Assembly (NCBI RefSeq): GCF_036227485.1
Contig: NZ_CP109479.1
Span: forward strand, 7,936,001-8,000,000
DNA length: 64,000 nt
From: Streptomyces sp. NBC_01451
Lineage (GTDB): Bacteria > Actinomycetota > Actinomycetes > Streptomycetales > Streptomycetaceae
Reading direction: 5' to 3'
Below are positions 1 through 7,969 of the stretch, piece after piece. The notes under the pieces are model-generated. The model was given only the letters and a program-made list of their open reading frames with translations. It made no database searches and had not been told where the DNA came from. Both the position numbers and the translations under genes were made by a program. Numbering within the stretch: the stretch's first letter is position 1; each line of letters starts with the position of its first letter.

Positions 1-858
1 CATGGCGGCGAACGCGGAGATCTTCCGCATGTCGTCGTTCTGCCGGACGCTCATCTGCGCGAGGTGGGCCGACAGGACGTCGGAGACCAGCCGGTCCAGG
101 CCCTCCACGGACTCGTTCACGCGCGTGAGGTGGTCGCTGACGTCCCGGAAGAAGGGCTCGGCCTTCTCGTGGACGAAGGGCACGCGGGTGCCGAAGAGGC
201 CCGTGCCCGAGAGTCTGCCGAGTGGTGCCGCCAGCGGGCCGGTGGCGCGGCGGAACTCCAGGATCTGCCGTTTGAAGGTGTAGATGCGCGACGCCGTGTG
301 GCGCGAGCCCCCGTCGGACGGTGAGAACACCTCCGCCTCCAGCTCCTCCAGGTCGGTGCCCAGCTCGTCCGCCACTTCCACGTAGTGGTCGACGACGGCG
401 TCGGCGATCGTGTAGAGCACCGCCGTGGGGCCGTGGCGCAGCATCTCCGGCTCCGCCTCCAGCCGGTGCCGTACGGCCGCGAGGGGCGCCTCCTCGCCGT
501 GCCGCACGGTCACCACGAAGGAGTCGCCGATGAAGACCATGATCTCGCCGGAGGAGACGATGTCGGCGTTCGGCTCGTACCCGACCGGTTTGAGCACCAT
601 GAACAGCGAGTCGTCGTACACCTCCAACTTCGGCCGCTGATGCGCCTTGAGGGCGTCCTCGACGGCCAGGGGGTGCAGTCCGAACTCCCGCGTGACCTGC
701 TCGAACTCCTTCTCGGTGGGCTCGTGCAGGCCGACCCAGACGAACGAGTCCCCGACGTCGTCCGCGCGGCACTCGTCGAGGGCGTCGGAGAAGTCCGCGG
801 GCTTCTCGGTCCGGCGTCCGTCACGGTAGATGGCGCAGTCGACGATCACGATGCGCAT
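1..858 (-). CDS. corA: CorA-family divalent cation channel, C-terminus cut off
   Basis: This is the N-terminal 286 residues of a CorA-type magnesium/cobalt channel. The cytoplasmic funnel domain is visible, with the family-typical stretch VWVGLHEPTEKEF near residue 40 and the helical region containing DELGTDLEELEAEVF near residue 145. The GMN pore motif and the two C-terminal membrane helices would lie beyond the window edge, so channel function is inferred from the family. The ATG at 858 is preceded by a GGGAG ribosome site. It is divergent from the histidine phosphatase gene, with 68 bp between the starts. Confidence 0.88.
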   Translation of the reverse strand, partial: MRIVIVDCAIYRDGRRTEKPADFSDALDECRADDVGDSFVWVGLHEPTEKEFEQVTREFGLHPLAVEDALKAHQRPKLEVYDDSLFMVLKPVGYEPNADIVSSGEIMVFIGDSFVVTVRHGEEAPLAAVRHRLEAEPEMLRHGPTAVLYTIADAVVDHYVEVADELGTDLEELEAEVFSPSDGGSRHTASRIYTFKRQILEFRRATGPLAAPLGRLSGTGLFGTRVPFVHEKAEPFFRDVSDHLTRVNESVEGLDRLVSDVLSAHLAQMSVRQNDDMRKISAFAAM

Positions 859-913
859 TCTCCCGCCGCCCGGCCGGAAAAGCACCCCGGCCTCGCTCCG
901 GGTGCCCTGCGCC

Positions 914-926
914 TACCCTGGGCGGC
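914..926 (+). promoter_or_regulatory. Leaderless-type -10 element before the phosphatase gene
   Basis: TACCCT at 914-919 fits TANNNT and sits 7 nt before the ATG at 927. Transcription would start at or next to the A of the start codon. No Shine-Dalgarno sequence fits in the gap and no clear -35 box is visible. Confidence 0.45.
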
Positions 927-1613
927 ATGCCCACGCTGATCCTCGTCCGGCACGGACGTTCCACCGCCAACACCTCTGGAGTGCTCGCCGGCCGCACACC
1001 CGGCGTCGCCCTCGACGAGCGGGGCGTCGCGCAGGCCGCCGCGCTGCCCGGGCGCCTCGCCGAGCTGCCGATCTCCGAGATCGTCACCAGCCCGCTCCAG
1101 CGCTGCCAGGAGACGGTCCGGCCCCTTCTCGGAGCCAGGCCGGAACTGCGCCCGCACACCGAGGAGCGGATCTCGGAGTGCGACTACGGGGACTGGTCCG
1201 GGCGCAAGCTCGCCGAGCTGACGGACGAACCCCTGATGCAGGTCGTCCAGGCCCATCCGACGGCCGCCGCCTTCCCCGGCGGCGAGTCCATGCGGGCCAT
1301 GCAGACACGCGCGGCCGAAGCCGTACGTGAGTGGAACGCGCGCGTGGAGGCCGATCACGGCGCCGACGCCGTCTACCTCATGTGCTCGCACGGCGACATC
1401 ATCAAGTCCCTCGTCGCGGACGCGCTCGGGCTTCATCTCGACCTCTTTCAACGGGTGTCCGTAGAACCGTGTTCCATCACCGCGATCCGTTACACCCGCC
1501 TCAGGCCGTTTCTCGTCCGTCTCGGGGACACCGGCGACTTCGCCTCCCTGGTGCCGCGCGAGGAAGCCCCGGGCGAGGAAGCCGCGGTCGGGGGTGGTGC
1601 GGGCGCACCGTGA
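927..1613 (+). CDS. Histidine phosphatase family protein (MSMEG_4193-like)
   Basis: A 228-residue member of the phosphoglycerate-mutase-like histidine phosphatases. The catalytic RHGRS motif is at residues 8-12 and the second core histidine is in the CSHGD segment near residue 154, so the active site looks complete. Its substrate is unknown. In actinobacteria this subgroup sits beside a DUF3090 protein, an SCO1664-like protein and mshC, as here, so a role linked to mycothiol is suggested by context only. The start appears leaderless. Confidence 0.88.
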   Translation: MPTLILVRHGRSTANTSGVLAGRTPGVALDERGVAQAAALPGRLAELPISEIVTSPLQRCQETVRPLLGARPELRPHTEERISECDYGDWSGRKLAELTDEPLMQVVQAHPTAAAFPGGESMRAMQTRAAEAVREWNARVEADHGADAVYLMCSHGDIIKSLVADALGLHLDLFQRVSVEPCSITAIRYTRLRPFLVRLGDTGDFASLVPREEAPGEEAAVGGGAGAP

Positions 1614-1664
1614 TCGTCGGCCGCAGTAGGGTGAAGCGGTCGCGGTAGCGCCGCGGACGCCGAA

Positions 1665-1692
1665 AATCATTCGATTCAAATCATTCGATTCA
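1665..1692 (+). repeat. Perfect 14-bp tandem repeat, two copies
   Basis: The unit AATCATTCGATTCA occurs twice without a gap (1665-1678 and 1679-1692). It is AT-rich in a very GC-rich setting and lies just before the GTG start of the DUF3090 gene at 1706, next to its GGAGACAGG ribosome site. The position suits a regulatory site or an mRNA leader element, but no known binding site was recognised. Confidence 0.8.
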
Positions 1693-1705
1693 ATGGAGAC
1701 AGGAC

Positions 1706-2296
1706 GTGTCCCGTCAGGTGTTCCTCTACGACCCGCCGGACCGTTTCGTGGCCGGCACGGTCGGACTGCCCGGGCGCCGTACGTTCTTCCTCCAGGCCAC
1801 CGCCGGCCCCCGGGTGACCAGTGTGGCCCTGGAGAAGACCCAGGTCGCCGCGCTCGCCGAACGCATGGACGAACTGCTCGACGAGGTCGTACGCCGTAGC
1901 GGGGGCAACGCCGCCGTCCCGGCCGTCGCTCCCACCGAGGTGTCCGACACCCGCCCCCTCGACACCCCTGTCGAGGAGGAGTTCCGGGTCGGCACCATGG
2001 CGCTCGCCTGGGACGGCGACGAGCAGCGCATGATCGTCGAGGCGCAGGCACTGGTGGAACTGGACGCAGAGTCCGAGGAGGACCTCGTCGAGGCCGAGGA
2101 GCGGCTCCTCCAGGACGAGGAGAACGGCCCCCCTATGCTGCGCGTCCGGCTCACCGGCGCGCAGGCCCGCGCCTTCGCCAGGCGCGCCCTCGACGTCGTC
2201 AACGCCGGCCGGCCGCCGTGCCCCCTGTGCAGCCTCCCGCTCGACCCGGAAGGACACGTATGTCCGCGCCAGAACGGATACCGCCGCGGAGCGTGA
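1706..2296 (+). CDS. DUF3090 family protein
   Basis: A 196-residue conserved actinobacterial protein of unknown biochemical function. It begins with the family-typical SRQVFLYDPPDRFVAG. Its C-terminus carries a CPLCSLPLDPEGHVCPR segment that resembles a small zinc-binding knuckle. The start is GTG at 1706 with GGAGACAGG upstream. Its 3' end overlaps the next gene by 37 bp, which implies translational coupling. The invariable neighbourhood of histidine phosphatase, SCO1664-like protein and mshC argues for a shared pathway. Confidence 0.88.
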   Translation: MSRQVFLYDPPDRFVAGTVGLPGRRTFFLQATAGPRVTSVALEKTQVAALAERMDELLDEVVRRSGGNAAVPAVAPTEVSDTRPLDTPVEEEFRVGTMALAWDGDEQRMIVEAQALVELDAESEEDLVEAEERLLQDEENGPPMLRVRLTGAQARAFARRALDVVNAGRPPCPLCSLPLDPEGHVCPRQNGYRRGA

Positions 2297-3114
2297 CGGC
2301 CACCCGCACGCCCGCCGAACAACTTGCCGAACTGCTCGCCGAGGGTGAACTGACCGTACGCGGGCGGATCAGCGAGGCGTCGAACGCGGCGCTGTACTGC
2401 ACGGTCTCGTACGAGGGGCAGGAGGCCGCCTGCATCTACAAACCGGTGGCCGGTGAGCGGCCCCTGTGGGACTTCCCCGACGGGACCCTGGCCGAGCGCG
2501 AGCTGGCGGCGTTCGAGGTCTCCGAGGCGACCGGCTGGGGGCTCGTACCGCCGACCGTGCTGCGCGACGGGCCGTACGGCGAGGGGATGTGCCAGCTGTG
2601 GATCGAGGCGGAGCCGGAGTCGGACGACGGCGGCCGGCTGCTCGCGCTCGTCGACGGTGAGGAACCCGGGCCCGGGTGGAAGGCGATCGCCTTCGCCGAG
2701 GTGGGCGAGGGAAGGACGGCGCTGCTCGTGCACGCCGACGACGAACGGCTGCGGCGGCTGGCCGTCCTCGACGCCGTGATCAACAACGCGGACCGCAAGG
2801 GCGGGCATCTGCTGCCGGCCGACGGGGGGCGGCTGTACGGGATCGACCACGGGGTCACCTTCAACGCCGAGAACAAGTTGCGGACGTTGTTGTGGGGGTG
2901 GGCCGGGGAGCCCCTGACGCCGGAGGCGGTCGACGTCCTGACCGGGCTGAAGGGCGCCCTGGGCGAGGGCGGAGCGCTGGCCGTGCGGCTGGCGGAGCTG
3001 GTCACCGGCGACGAGGTGGAGGCCACGCGCCTGCGTGTGGACGCGCTGCTGGAGTCCGGGAAGCATCCGGAGCCCAGCGGGGAGTGGCCGGCGATCCCGT
3101 GGCCGCCCGTGTAA
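2260..3114 (+). CDS. SCO1664-family protein (kinase-like fold)
   Basis: A 284-residue member of the family named after SCO1664 of S. coelicolor, distantly related to phosphatidylinositol 3/4-kinases. Kinase-like elements are visible: ACIYKPVAGERPLWDFPDG near residue 45 (candidate ATP-binding lysine), DAVINNADRKGGHLL near residue 170 (catalytic-loop-like), and GIDHGVTF near residue 195 (metal-binding-like Asp). Its real substrate is unknown. I chose the ATG at 2260 because GGAAGGA lies just upstream. An earlier in-frame ATG at 2218 lies well inside the DUF3090 gene and is less likely. Confidence 0.85.
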   Translation: MSAPERIPPRSVTATRTPAEQLAELLAEGELTVRGRISEASNAALYCTVSYEGQEAACIYKPVAGERPLWDFPDGTLAERELAAFEVSEATGWGLVPPTVLRDGPYGEGMCQLWIEAEPESDDGGRLLALVDGEEPGPGWKAIAFAEVGEGRTALLVHADDERLRRLAVLDAVINNADRKGGHLLPADGGRLYGIDHGVTFNAENKLRTLLWGWAGEPLTPEAVDVLTGLKGALGEGGALAVRLAELVTGDEVEATRLRVDALLESGKHPEPSGEWPAIPWPPV

Positions 3115-3237
3115 GGGTGCGCGGAGGGTCGCCGCGGGCGTCCCGTGGCCCTGTCTGCACATGGGGAGGAATCTCACAAGACCCTCTTCCCGGCCATCCG
3201 GACCCGGTCCGGCTCGTATACGGAACATCCGTCCGGT

Positions 3238-3249
3238 TACGCTCATGAC
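3238..3249 (+). promoter_or_regulatory. Leaderless-type -10 element before mshC
   Basis: TACGCT at 3238-3243 is followed by 6 nt and the ATG at 3250. The spacing predicts transcription starting at the start codon. There is no convincing ribosome site, which supports leaderless translation of mshC. Confidence 0.5.
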
Positions 3250-4479
3250 ATGCATGCCTGGCCCGCTTCCGAGGTCCCCGCCCTGACTGGTCAGGGCCGC
3301 GACCTGAGGATCCACGACACCGCGACCGGTGCCCTGGTGACCCTCGACCCCGGTCCCGTCGCCCGTATCTACGTCTGCGGCATCACCCCGTACGACGCGA
3401 CCCACATGGGTCACGCGGCGACCTACAACGCGTTCGACCTCGTGCAACGCGTGTGGCTCGACACCAAGCGGCAGGTTCACTACGTCCAGAACGTCACCGA
3501 CGTCGACGACCCGCTGCTGGAGCGGGCCGTGCGTGACGGGATCGACTGGGTGGGGCTCGCCGAGAAGGAGACCGCGCTCTTCCGGGAGGACATGACAGCC
3601 CTGCGGATGCTGCCCCCGAAGCACTACATCGGCGCCGTCGAGGCGATACCCGGCATCGTCCCGCTCGTCGAGCGGCTGCGGGACGCGGGCGCCGCCTACG
3701 AGCTCGAAGGGGACGTCTACTTCTCCGTCGAGGCCGACCCGAACTTCGGCAAGGTGTCCCACCTGGACGCCGCCGCCATGCGCCTGCTGTCCGCCGAGCG
3801 CGGCGGTGACCCCGACCGGGCGGGCAAGAAGAACCCGCTCGACCCGATGCTGTGGATGGCCGCCCGGGAGGGCGAACCGAGCTGGGACGGCGGTTCACTG
3901 GGCCGCGGTCGCCCCGGCTGGCACATCGAGTGTGTCGCCATCGCCCTCGACCACCTCGGCATGGGCTTCGACGTGCAGGGCGGCGGCTCCGACCTCGTCT
4001 TCCCGCACCACGAGATGGGCGCCTCGCACGCCCAGGTACTGACCGGCGAGTTCCCCATGGCCAAGGCGTACGTCCACGCCGGCATGGTCGCGCTCGACGG
4101 CGAGAAGATGTCGAAGTCCAAGGGCAACCTCGTCTTCGTGTCCGCGCTGCGCCGCGCAGGCGTCGACCCGGCCGCCATACGGCTCGCCCTGCTCGCCCAC
4201 CACTACCGGGACAACTGGGAGTGGACCGACCAGGTGCTCGCCGACGCCGTCGCCCGGCTCGGGCGCTGGCGCGCGGCCGTGTCCCGGCCCGACGGGCCGT
4301 CCGCCGACGCGCTCGTCGAGGAGCTGCGCGAAGCCCTCGCCAACGACCTGGACGCCCCGGCCGCACTGGCCGCCGTGGACCGCTGGGCGGCCCTCCAGAC
4401 GGAGCGGGGCGGTACGGACGAGGGCGCCCCCGGCGTCGCGTCCCGTGCCGTGGACGCTCTGCTGGGTGTGGCGCTGTAA
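3250..4479 (+). CDS. mshC: Cysteine--1-D-myo-inosityl 2-amino-2-deoxy-alpha-D-glucopyranoside ligase
   Basis: MshC joins cysteine to GlcN-inositol with ATP in mycothiol synthesis. It is a 410-residue class I cysteinyl-tRNA-synthetase-like enzyme. The HIGH-type motif is HMGH (about residues 52-55), the KMSKS signature lies near residues 286-290, and the zinc cysteine is in YVCGITPYD near residue 43. It lacks the anticodon-binding domain of true CysRS, as expected for MshC. The ATG at 3250 is preceded by a leaderless-type promoter, and a strong terminator follows the gene. Confidence 0.96.
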   Translation: MHAWPASEVPALTGQGRDLRIHDTATGALVTLDPGPVARIYVCGITPYDATHMGHAATYNAFDLVQRVWLDTKRQVHYVQNVTDVDDPLLERAVRDGIDWVGLAEKETALFREDMTALRMLPPKHYIGAVEAIPGIVPLVERLRDAGAAYELEGDVYFSVEADPNFGKVSHLDAAAMRLLSAERGGDPDRAGKKNPLDPMLWMAAREGEPSWDGGSLGRGRPGWHIECVAIALDHLGMGFDVQGGGSDLVFPHHEMGASHAQVLTGEFPMAKAYVHAGMVALDGEKMSKSKGNLVFVSALRRAGVDPAAIRLALLAHHYRDNWEWTDQVLADAVARLGRWRAAVSRPDGPSADALVEELREALANDLDAPAALAAVDRWAALQTERGGTDEGAPGVASRAVDALLGVAL

Positions 4480-4489
4480 CGGCGACCGT

Positions 4490-4536
4490 GCACAGGTGGG
4501 GCGCCGGGCGGGTTCAGCCGCCCGGCGCCCCTGTGC
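4490..4536 (+). terminator. Intrinsic-type hairpin after mshC
   Basis: GCACAGG at 4490-4496 pairs with CCTGTGC at the 3' end, extended inside by GGGCGCCGGGCGG pairing with CCGCCCGGCGCCC. The long GC-only stem follows the mshC stop by 10 nt. There is no U-tract, as is common in Streptomyces. Confidence 0.7.
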
Positions 4537-4714
4537 GTGGGCCTGCGGCCGGACAGGAACCTCGGTGGCTCAGTGGTTCAGCCAATCAGCCGCTCAGTGG
4601 TTCGTCCGGTGCGGAGCACACCCCGCCCCCGGACCTGAGCCGCCCACAGCTGTCGAGGTGCTGTCGACTCTCCCGGGGAGGCTGTGGCGCGAGTCGACAT
4701 GTGATGTGGTGTCA

Positions 4715-4764
4715 GGGTCAGTTGACCCGTAGGACCGGCCAACTGCCGGTCCCTTCCTGGAAGG
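4715..4764 (+). promoter_or_regulatory. Stacked inverted repeats in the leader of the secreted propeller gene
   Basis: GGGTCA-GT-TGACCC at 4715-4728 is an inverted repeat that could be an operator. A GGACCGGC/GCCGGTCC hairpin (4732-4752) follows, and then CCTTC/GAAGG (4752-4764), which would pair with the Shine-Dalgarno sequence of the gene at 4772. Folding could mask the ribosome site; this is inference from the sequence alone. Further upstream (4480-4700) I see only the terminator and a 12-bp direct repeat GCTCAGTGGTTC at 4568 and 4592. Confidence 0.35.
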
Positions 4765-4771
4765 AAACCCC

Positions 4772-5737
4772 GTGGCACCCACACACGGTTCCTTCGCACG
4801 TCATGTCAGCCGCCGCGGACTCCTCGTGGCGGGCGCCGCCACCGTCTCCGCCGCCCTGACGGTCTCACCGGCCGCCGCCTCACCGAAGACCCTGCCGACC
4901 CTGATACCTCTTCCCAATGGATTCCGTCCCGAAGGCATAGCCACCGGCTCCGGCCCCTACGCCTACCTGGGCTCGCTCGGCGACGGCTCGATCTACCGCG
5001 CCGACCTGCGCACCGGCGCCGGCGAGATCATCTCCACCGGGCCCGGCACCCCGGCCGTCGGGCTCAAACTCGACGGCCGGGGACGCCTGTTCGTCGCCGC
5101 CCGCGCCCAGGGCGCCCGGGTCGTGGACACCCGTACCGGTGCCGTCCTCGCCTCGTACGCGCTCACCACGGCGACCCCCACCTTCGTCAACGACGTGTTC
5201 CTGACCCCGCGCGCGGCGATCTTCACCGACTCCTTCCAGCCGGCGCTCTACGTCCTCCCGCTCGGCCGGGGCGGTGCGCTGCCGGGCGCCGGCGATGTCG
5301 TACGGATCACCCTGAGCGGCGACTGGAGCCAGGTGCCCGGCGAGGTCGTCAACGCCAACGGCATCACCGCCACGCCCGACGGAAAGGCGCTGCTCGTCGT
5401 CCAGTCCGGGGTCGGCGGACTGCACCGGGTCGACCCGCGCACCGGGGTCACCAGGCTCGTCGGCCTCGGGGACGCGGCCCCGCTCACCAACGGCGACGGC
5501 CTGCTGCTCCTCGGGCGCACGCTCTACGTCGTACAGAACCGGCAGAACGCGATCGACGTGTTCACGCTGTCGAAGGACGGGAGCAGCGGGGTCTTCCAAC
5601 GCCGCATCACCGACCCGGACTTCGATGTGCCGACCACCGTGGCCGCGTACCGGGACCGGCTGTATCTGCCCAACGCCCGGTTCTCGACGACGCCGACGCC
5701 CGGGACGACGTACGCCGTGGTCGCGGTGGAGCGCTGA
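4772..5737 (+). CDS. Tat-exported SMP-30/NHL-like beta-propeller protein
   Basis: A 321-residue secreted protein. The N-terminus carries a twin-arginine signal (SRRGLLVAG near residue 12) followed by a hydrophobic stretch ending in ASPKTLP. The mature part has repeated blades such as GIATGSGPYAYLGSLGDGSIYRAD, GVGGLHRVDPRTGVTRLVG and LYLPNARF, typical of SMP-30/gluconolactonase or NHL-type propellers. No catalytic residues could be assigned. The start is GTG at 4772 with GGAAGGA upstream. Homologues are sometimes labelled superoxide dismutase, but nothing in the sequence supports that. Confidence 0.75.
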   Translation: MAPTHGSFARHVSRRGLLVAGAATVSAALTVSPAAASPKTLPTLIPLPNGFRPEGIATGSGPYAYLGSLGDGSIYRADLRTGAGEIISTGPGTPAVGLKLDGRGRLFVAARAQGARVVDTRTGAVLASYALTTATPTFVNDVFLTPRAAIFTDSFQPALYVLPLGRGGALPGAGDVVRITLSGDWSQVPGEVVNANGITATPDGKALLVVQSGVGGLHRVDPRTGVTRLVGLGDAAPLTNGDGLLLLGRTLYVVQNRQNAIDVFTLSKDGSSGVFQRRITDPDFDVPTTVAAYRDRLYLPNARFSTTPTPGTTYAVVAVER

Positions 5738-5764
5738 CCGGCGCCGGGACGTGACATGACGTAC

Positions 5765-5805
5765 GGGGAAGGGCAGGTGCGCGTGGTGCGCACCTGCCCT
5801 TCCCC
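5765..5805. terminator. Bidirectional terminator, perfect 18-bp stem
   Basis: 5765-5782 pairs perfectly with 5788-5805 around a 5-nt loop (GTGGT). It sits between the convergent propeller gene and PAC2 gene and can serve both strands. Confidence 0.85.
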
Positions 5806-5823
5806 GTGTCCGGACCTGACCGC

Positions 5824-6828
5824 TCAGTCCTCCGGGGAGTCCTCGTCGTCCGTGCTCGGCAGCTGGGGCGGCTTCGGCGGCTGTGGCTTCGGGCGGGGCG
5901 TCGGGTTGTCCCGGAGGTACGACGCGCTGTCCGTGCCGTCCGCGGTGGCGTGGCCGCCGGGGGACGGGCCGGGGCCCGCCGGGCCGGTACCGTCACGGCG
6001 GCGCAGATAGCGTTCGAACTCGCGGGCGATGGCCTCGCCCGTCGCCTCGGGCAGCTCGGCGGTGTCCCGGGCCTCCTCCAGCGTCTGCACGTACTCCGCG
6101 ACCTCGCTGTCCTCGGCGGCCAGCTGGTCCACGCCGACCTGCCAGGCACGCGCGTCCTCGGGCAGCTCGCCCAGCGGGATGCGGATGTCGATCAGGTCCT
6201 CCAGCCGGTTCAGGAGGGCCAGCGTCGCCTTCGGGTTGGGCGGCTGCGACACGTAGTGCGGGACCGCCGCCCACAGCGAGACCGCCGGTACGCCCGCGTG
6301 TGTGCACGCCTCCTGGAGGATGCCGACGATGCCCGTGGGGCCCTCGTACTTGGTCTCCTCCAGGTCCATCCGCTGGGCCAGATCCGCGTCGGACGTGACC
6401 CCGCTGACCGGAACCGGACGGGTGTGCGGAGTGTCGCCGAGCAGGGCGCCCAGGACCACCACCAGTTCCACGCCCAATTCGTGCGCGAAGCCCAGCAGCT
6501 CGTTGCAGAACGAGCGCCAGCGCATCGACGGCTCGATACCCCGGACCAGCACGAGGTCACGGGGCTTGTCGCCGCCGACCCTGACCACGGACAGCCTGGT
6601 CGTCGGCCAGGTGATCTTGCGGACGCCGTTGTCCAGCCACACGGTGGGGCGGTTGACCTGGAAGTCGTAGTAGTCCTCGGCGTCGAGCGCCGCGAACACC
6701 TCGCCCTTCCACTCCCGGTCCAGATGCGCGACCGCGCTGGAAGCTGCGTCGCCGGCGTCGTTCCAACCCTCGAACGCGGCCACCATGACTGGGTCGATCA
6801 GCTCGGGAACCCCCTCCAGCTCGATCAC
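5824..6828 (-). CDS. PAC2 family protein (proteasome-assembly-chaperone-like)
   Basis: A 334-residue PAC2-family protein, named for similarity to eukaryotic proteasome assembly chaperone 2. The family signature MVAAFEGWNDAGDAAS lies near residue 15 and the core LVRGIEPSMRWRSF near residue 100. The last 50 residues are a proline- and acid-rich disordered tail. A role in bacterial proteasome assembly has not been shown for this family as far as I know. I place the start at the GTG at 6828, preceded by AAGGAGG at good spacing, rather than the longer frame opening at 6864. The 260 bp up to the next gene hold its promoter region; no clear box was resolved. Confidence 0.88.
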   Translation of the reverse strand: MIELEGVPELIDPVMVAAFEGWNDAGDAASSAVAHLDREWKGEVFAALDAEDYYDFQVNRPTVWLDNGVRKITWPTTRLSVVRVGGDKPRDLVLVRGIEPSMRWRSFCNELLGFAHELGVELVVVLGALLGDTPHTRPVPVSGVTSDADLAQRMDLEETKYEGPTGIVGILQEACTHAGVPAVSLWAAVPHYVSQPPNPKATLALLNRLEDLIDIRIPLGELPEDARAWQVGVDQLAAEDSEVAEYVQTLEEARDTAELPEATGEAIAREFERYLRRRDGTGPAGPGPSPGGHATADGTDSASYLRDNPTPRPKPQPPKPPQLPSTDDEDSPED

Positions 6829-7089
6829 CCAGCGCCTCCTTCCGACGTGCCCTCGCTTGACCACCCAACCTTACGGCGTGCGGCGGGGGCGCTCGCAGCC
6901 CCCTTGCACGGGGGAGTGAACGGATCACTGCCCCGATAGACCCCCCGAAACACCATCCGTGAGCCACCCCTCACCACCCCCGCATTCATCCGAGCGGTCG
7001 GGGTGCCGGTCCTGAGGCTCAGACAGGGACCGTGATCCGGATCCCCTACCGGATTTCCCCTGGGGACTCCCCGACGGATTCCGGTACGG

Positions 7090-7761
7090 CTAGAGGGTCG
7101 ACCTCAGCCACTGCTCCACGCTCGCGATGTGCACCGTCGCCCACGACCGCGCCGCCTCCGCGTCCCGGTCGCGCAGTGCGCCCAGGATCGCCCGGTGCTC
7201 GTGCAGGGTGCGGCTGACCGCGTCCTCCTGGGTCAGACCGCGCCAGATCCTCGCCCGGGTGGTGGGCCCGGACAGACCGTCGAGGAGGGAACAGAGCACC
7301 GAGTTGCCGGAGCTCTGCACGATCCCCCGGTGGAACTCCAGGTCGGCGGCGACCAGTTCCTCCACCGACGGCTCGCCGCCGAGCCGCTCCAACTGGGCGG
7401 ACAGCGCGTCCAGCTGCTGCTCGCTGATGCGTGACGCCGCCATCGCGGTGGCGGCCGGTTCCAGGATGCGGCGTACCGCCAGGAACTCCAGGACGGTGTC
7501 GTCGCGATGGAAGTCGACGACGAAGCTCAGTGCTTCGAGCAGGAGTTGGGGATCCAGGCTGGTGACGTAGGTGCCGTCGCCCTGCCGTACGTCGAGGATC
7601 CGGATGAGCGACAGGGCACGCACCGCCTCCCGCAGGGAGTTGCGGGACAGCCCCAGTTCGGCGGCCAGCTCGCTCTCCTTGGGCAGTCGGTCGCCGGGGC
7701 GCAGAGACCCGGAGACGATCATTCCCTTGATCTTCTCGATCGCCTCGTCGGTGACTGCCAT
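7090..7761 (-). CDS. GntR-family regulator with FCD effector domain (FadR subfamily)
   Basis: A 223-residue repressor-type protein. The N-terminal winged helix-turn-helix (residues 1-70) contains RLPKESELAAELGLSRNSLREAVRAL. The C-terminal all-helical FCD domain (about 80-220) includes the metal-ligand-type histidine in DLEFHRGIVQSSGN. FCD regulators usually sense small carboxylates or sugar acids. It lies 208 bp downstream of the deaminase gene on the same strand. A perfect dyad at 7782-7796 in front of it suggests autoregulation and possibly control of the salvage genes, but the ligand is unknown. Confidence 0.88.
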   Translation of the reverse strand: MAVTDEAIEKIKGMIVSGSLRPGDRLPKESELAAELGLSRNSLREAVRALSLIRILDVRQGDGTYVTSLDPQLLLEALSFVVDFHRDDTVLEFLAVRRILEPAATAMAASRISEQQLDALSAQLERLGGEPSVEELVAADLEFHRGIVQSSGNSVLCSLLDGLSGPTTRARIWRGLTQEDAVSRTLHEHRAILGALRDRDAEAARSWATVHIASVEQWLRSTL

Positions 7762-7781
7762 GGCGGGCCTCCCTGTCGTTC

Positions 7782-7796
7782 AGACATCCGATGTCT
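7782..7796. promoter_or_regulatory. Perfect palindrome AGACATC-C-GATGTCT, candidate GntR operator
   Basis: Seven-base arms around one central base, 21 nt upstream of the GntR gene start at 7761. Size and symmetry suit an FCD/FadR-type dimer site. No second copy was noticed in the neighbouring intergenic regions, so autoregulation is the simplest reading. Confidence 0.6.
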
Positions 7797-7969
7797 CAGG
7801 CCATTATGGGGGTTCAGTGGGCTGAACGGCACGCAAAATGCGATGTCAGCCCGTACGAGGGTGCCCCAGGGGTGGCTGGAACGGTACCCGCGCGCTGCTG
7901 GTTCGGCAGCGCGTTCGGGTGGCGGCCCGGCAGTCCGTACGGATGTCGGGCCGGCCTCCCGCGCGGATG

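Noticed and set aside
4486..4540. A riboswitch at the mshC 3' end
   Set aside because: The structure is a single GC-rich stem after a stop codon, best explained as a terminator.
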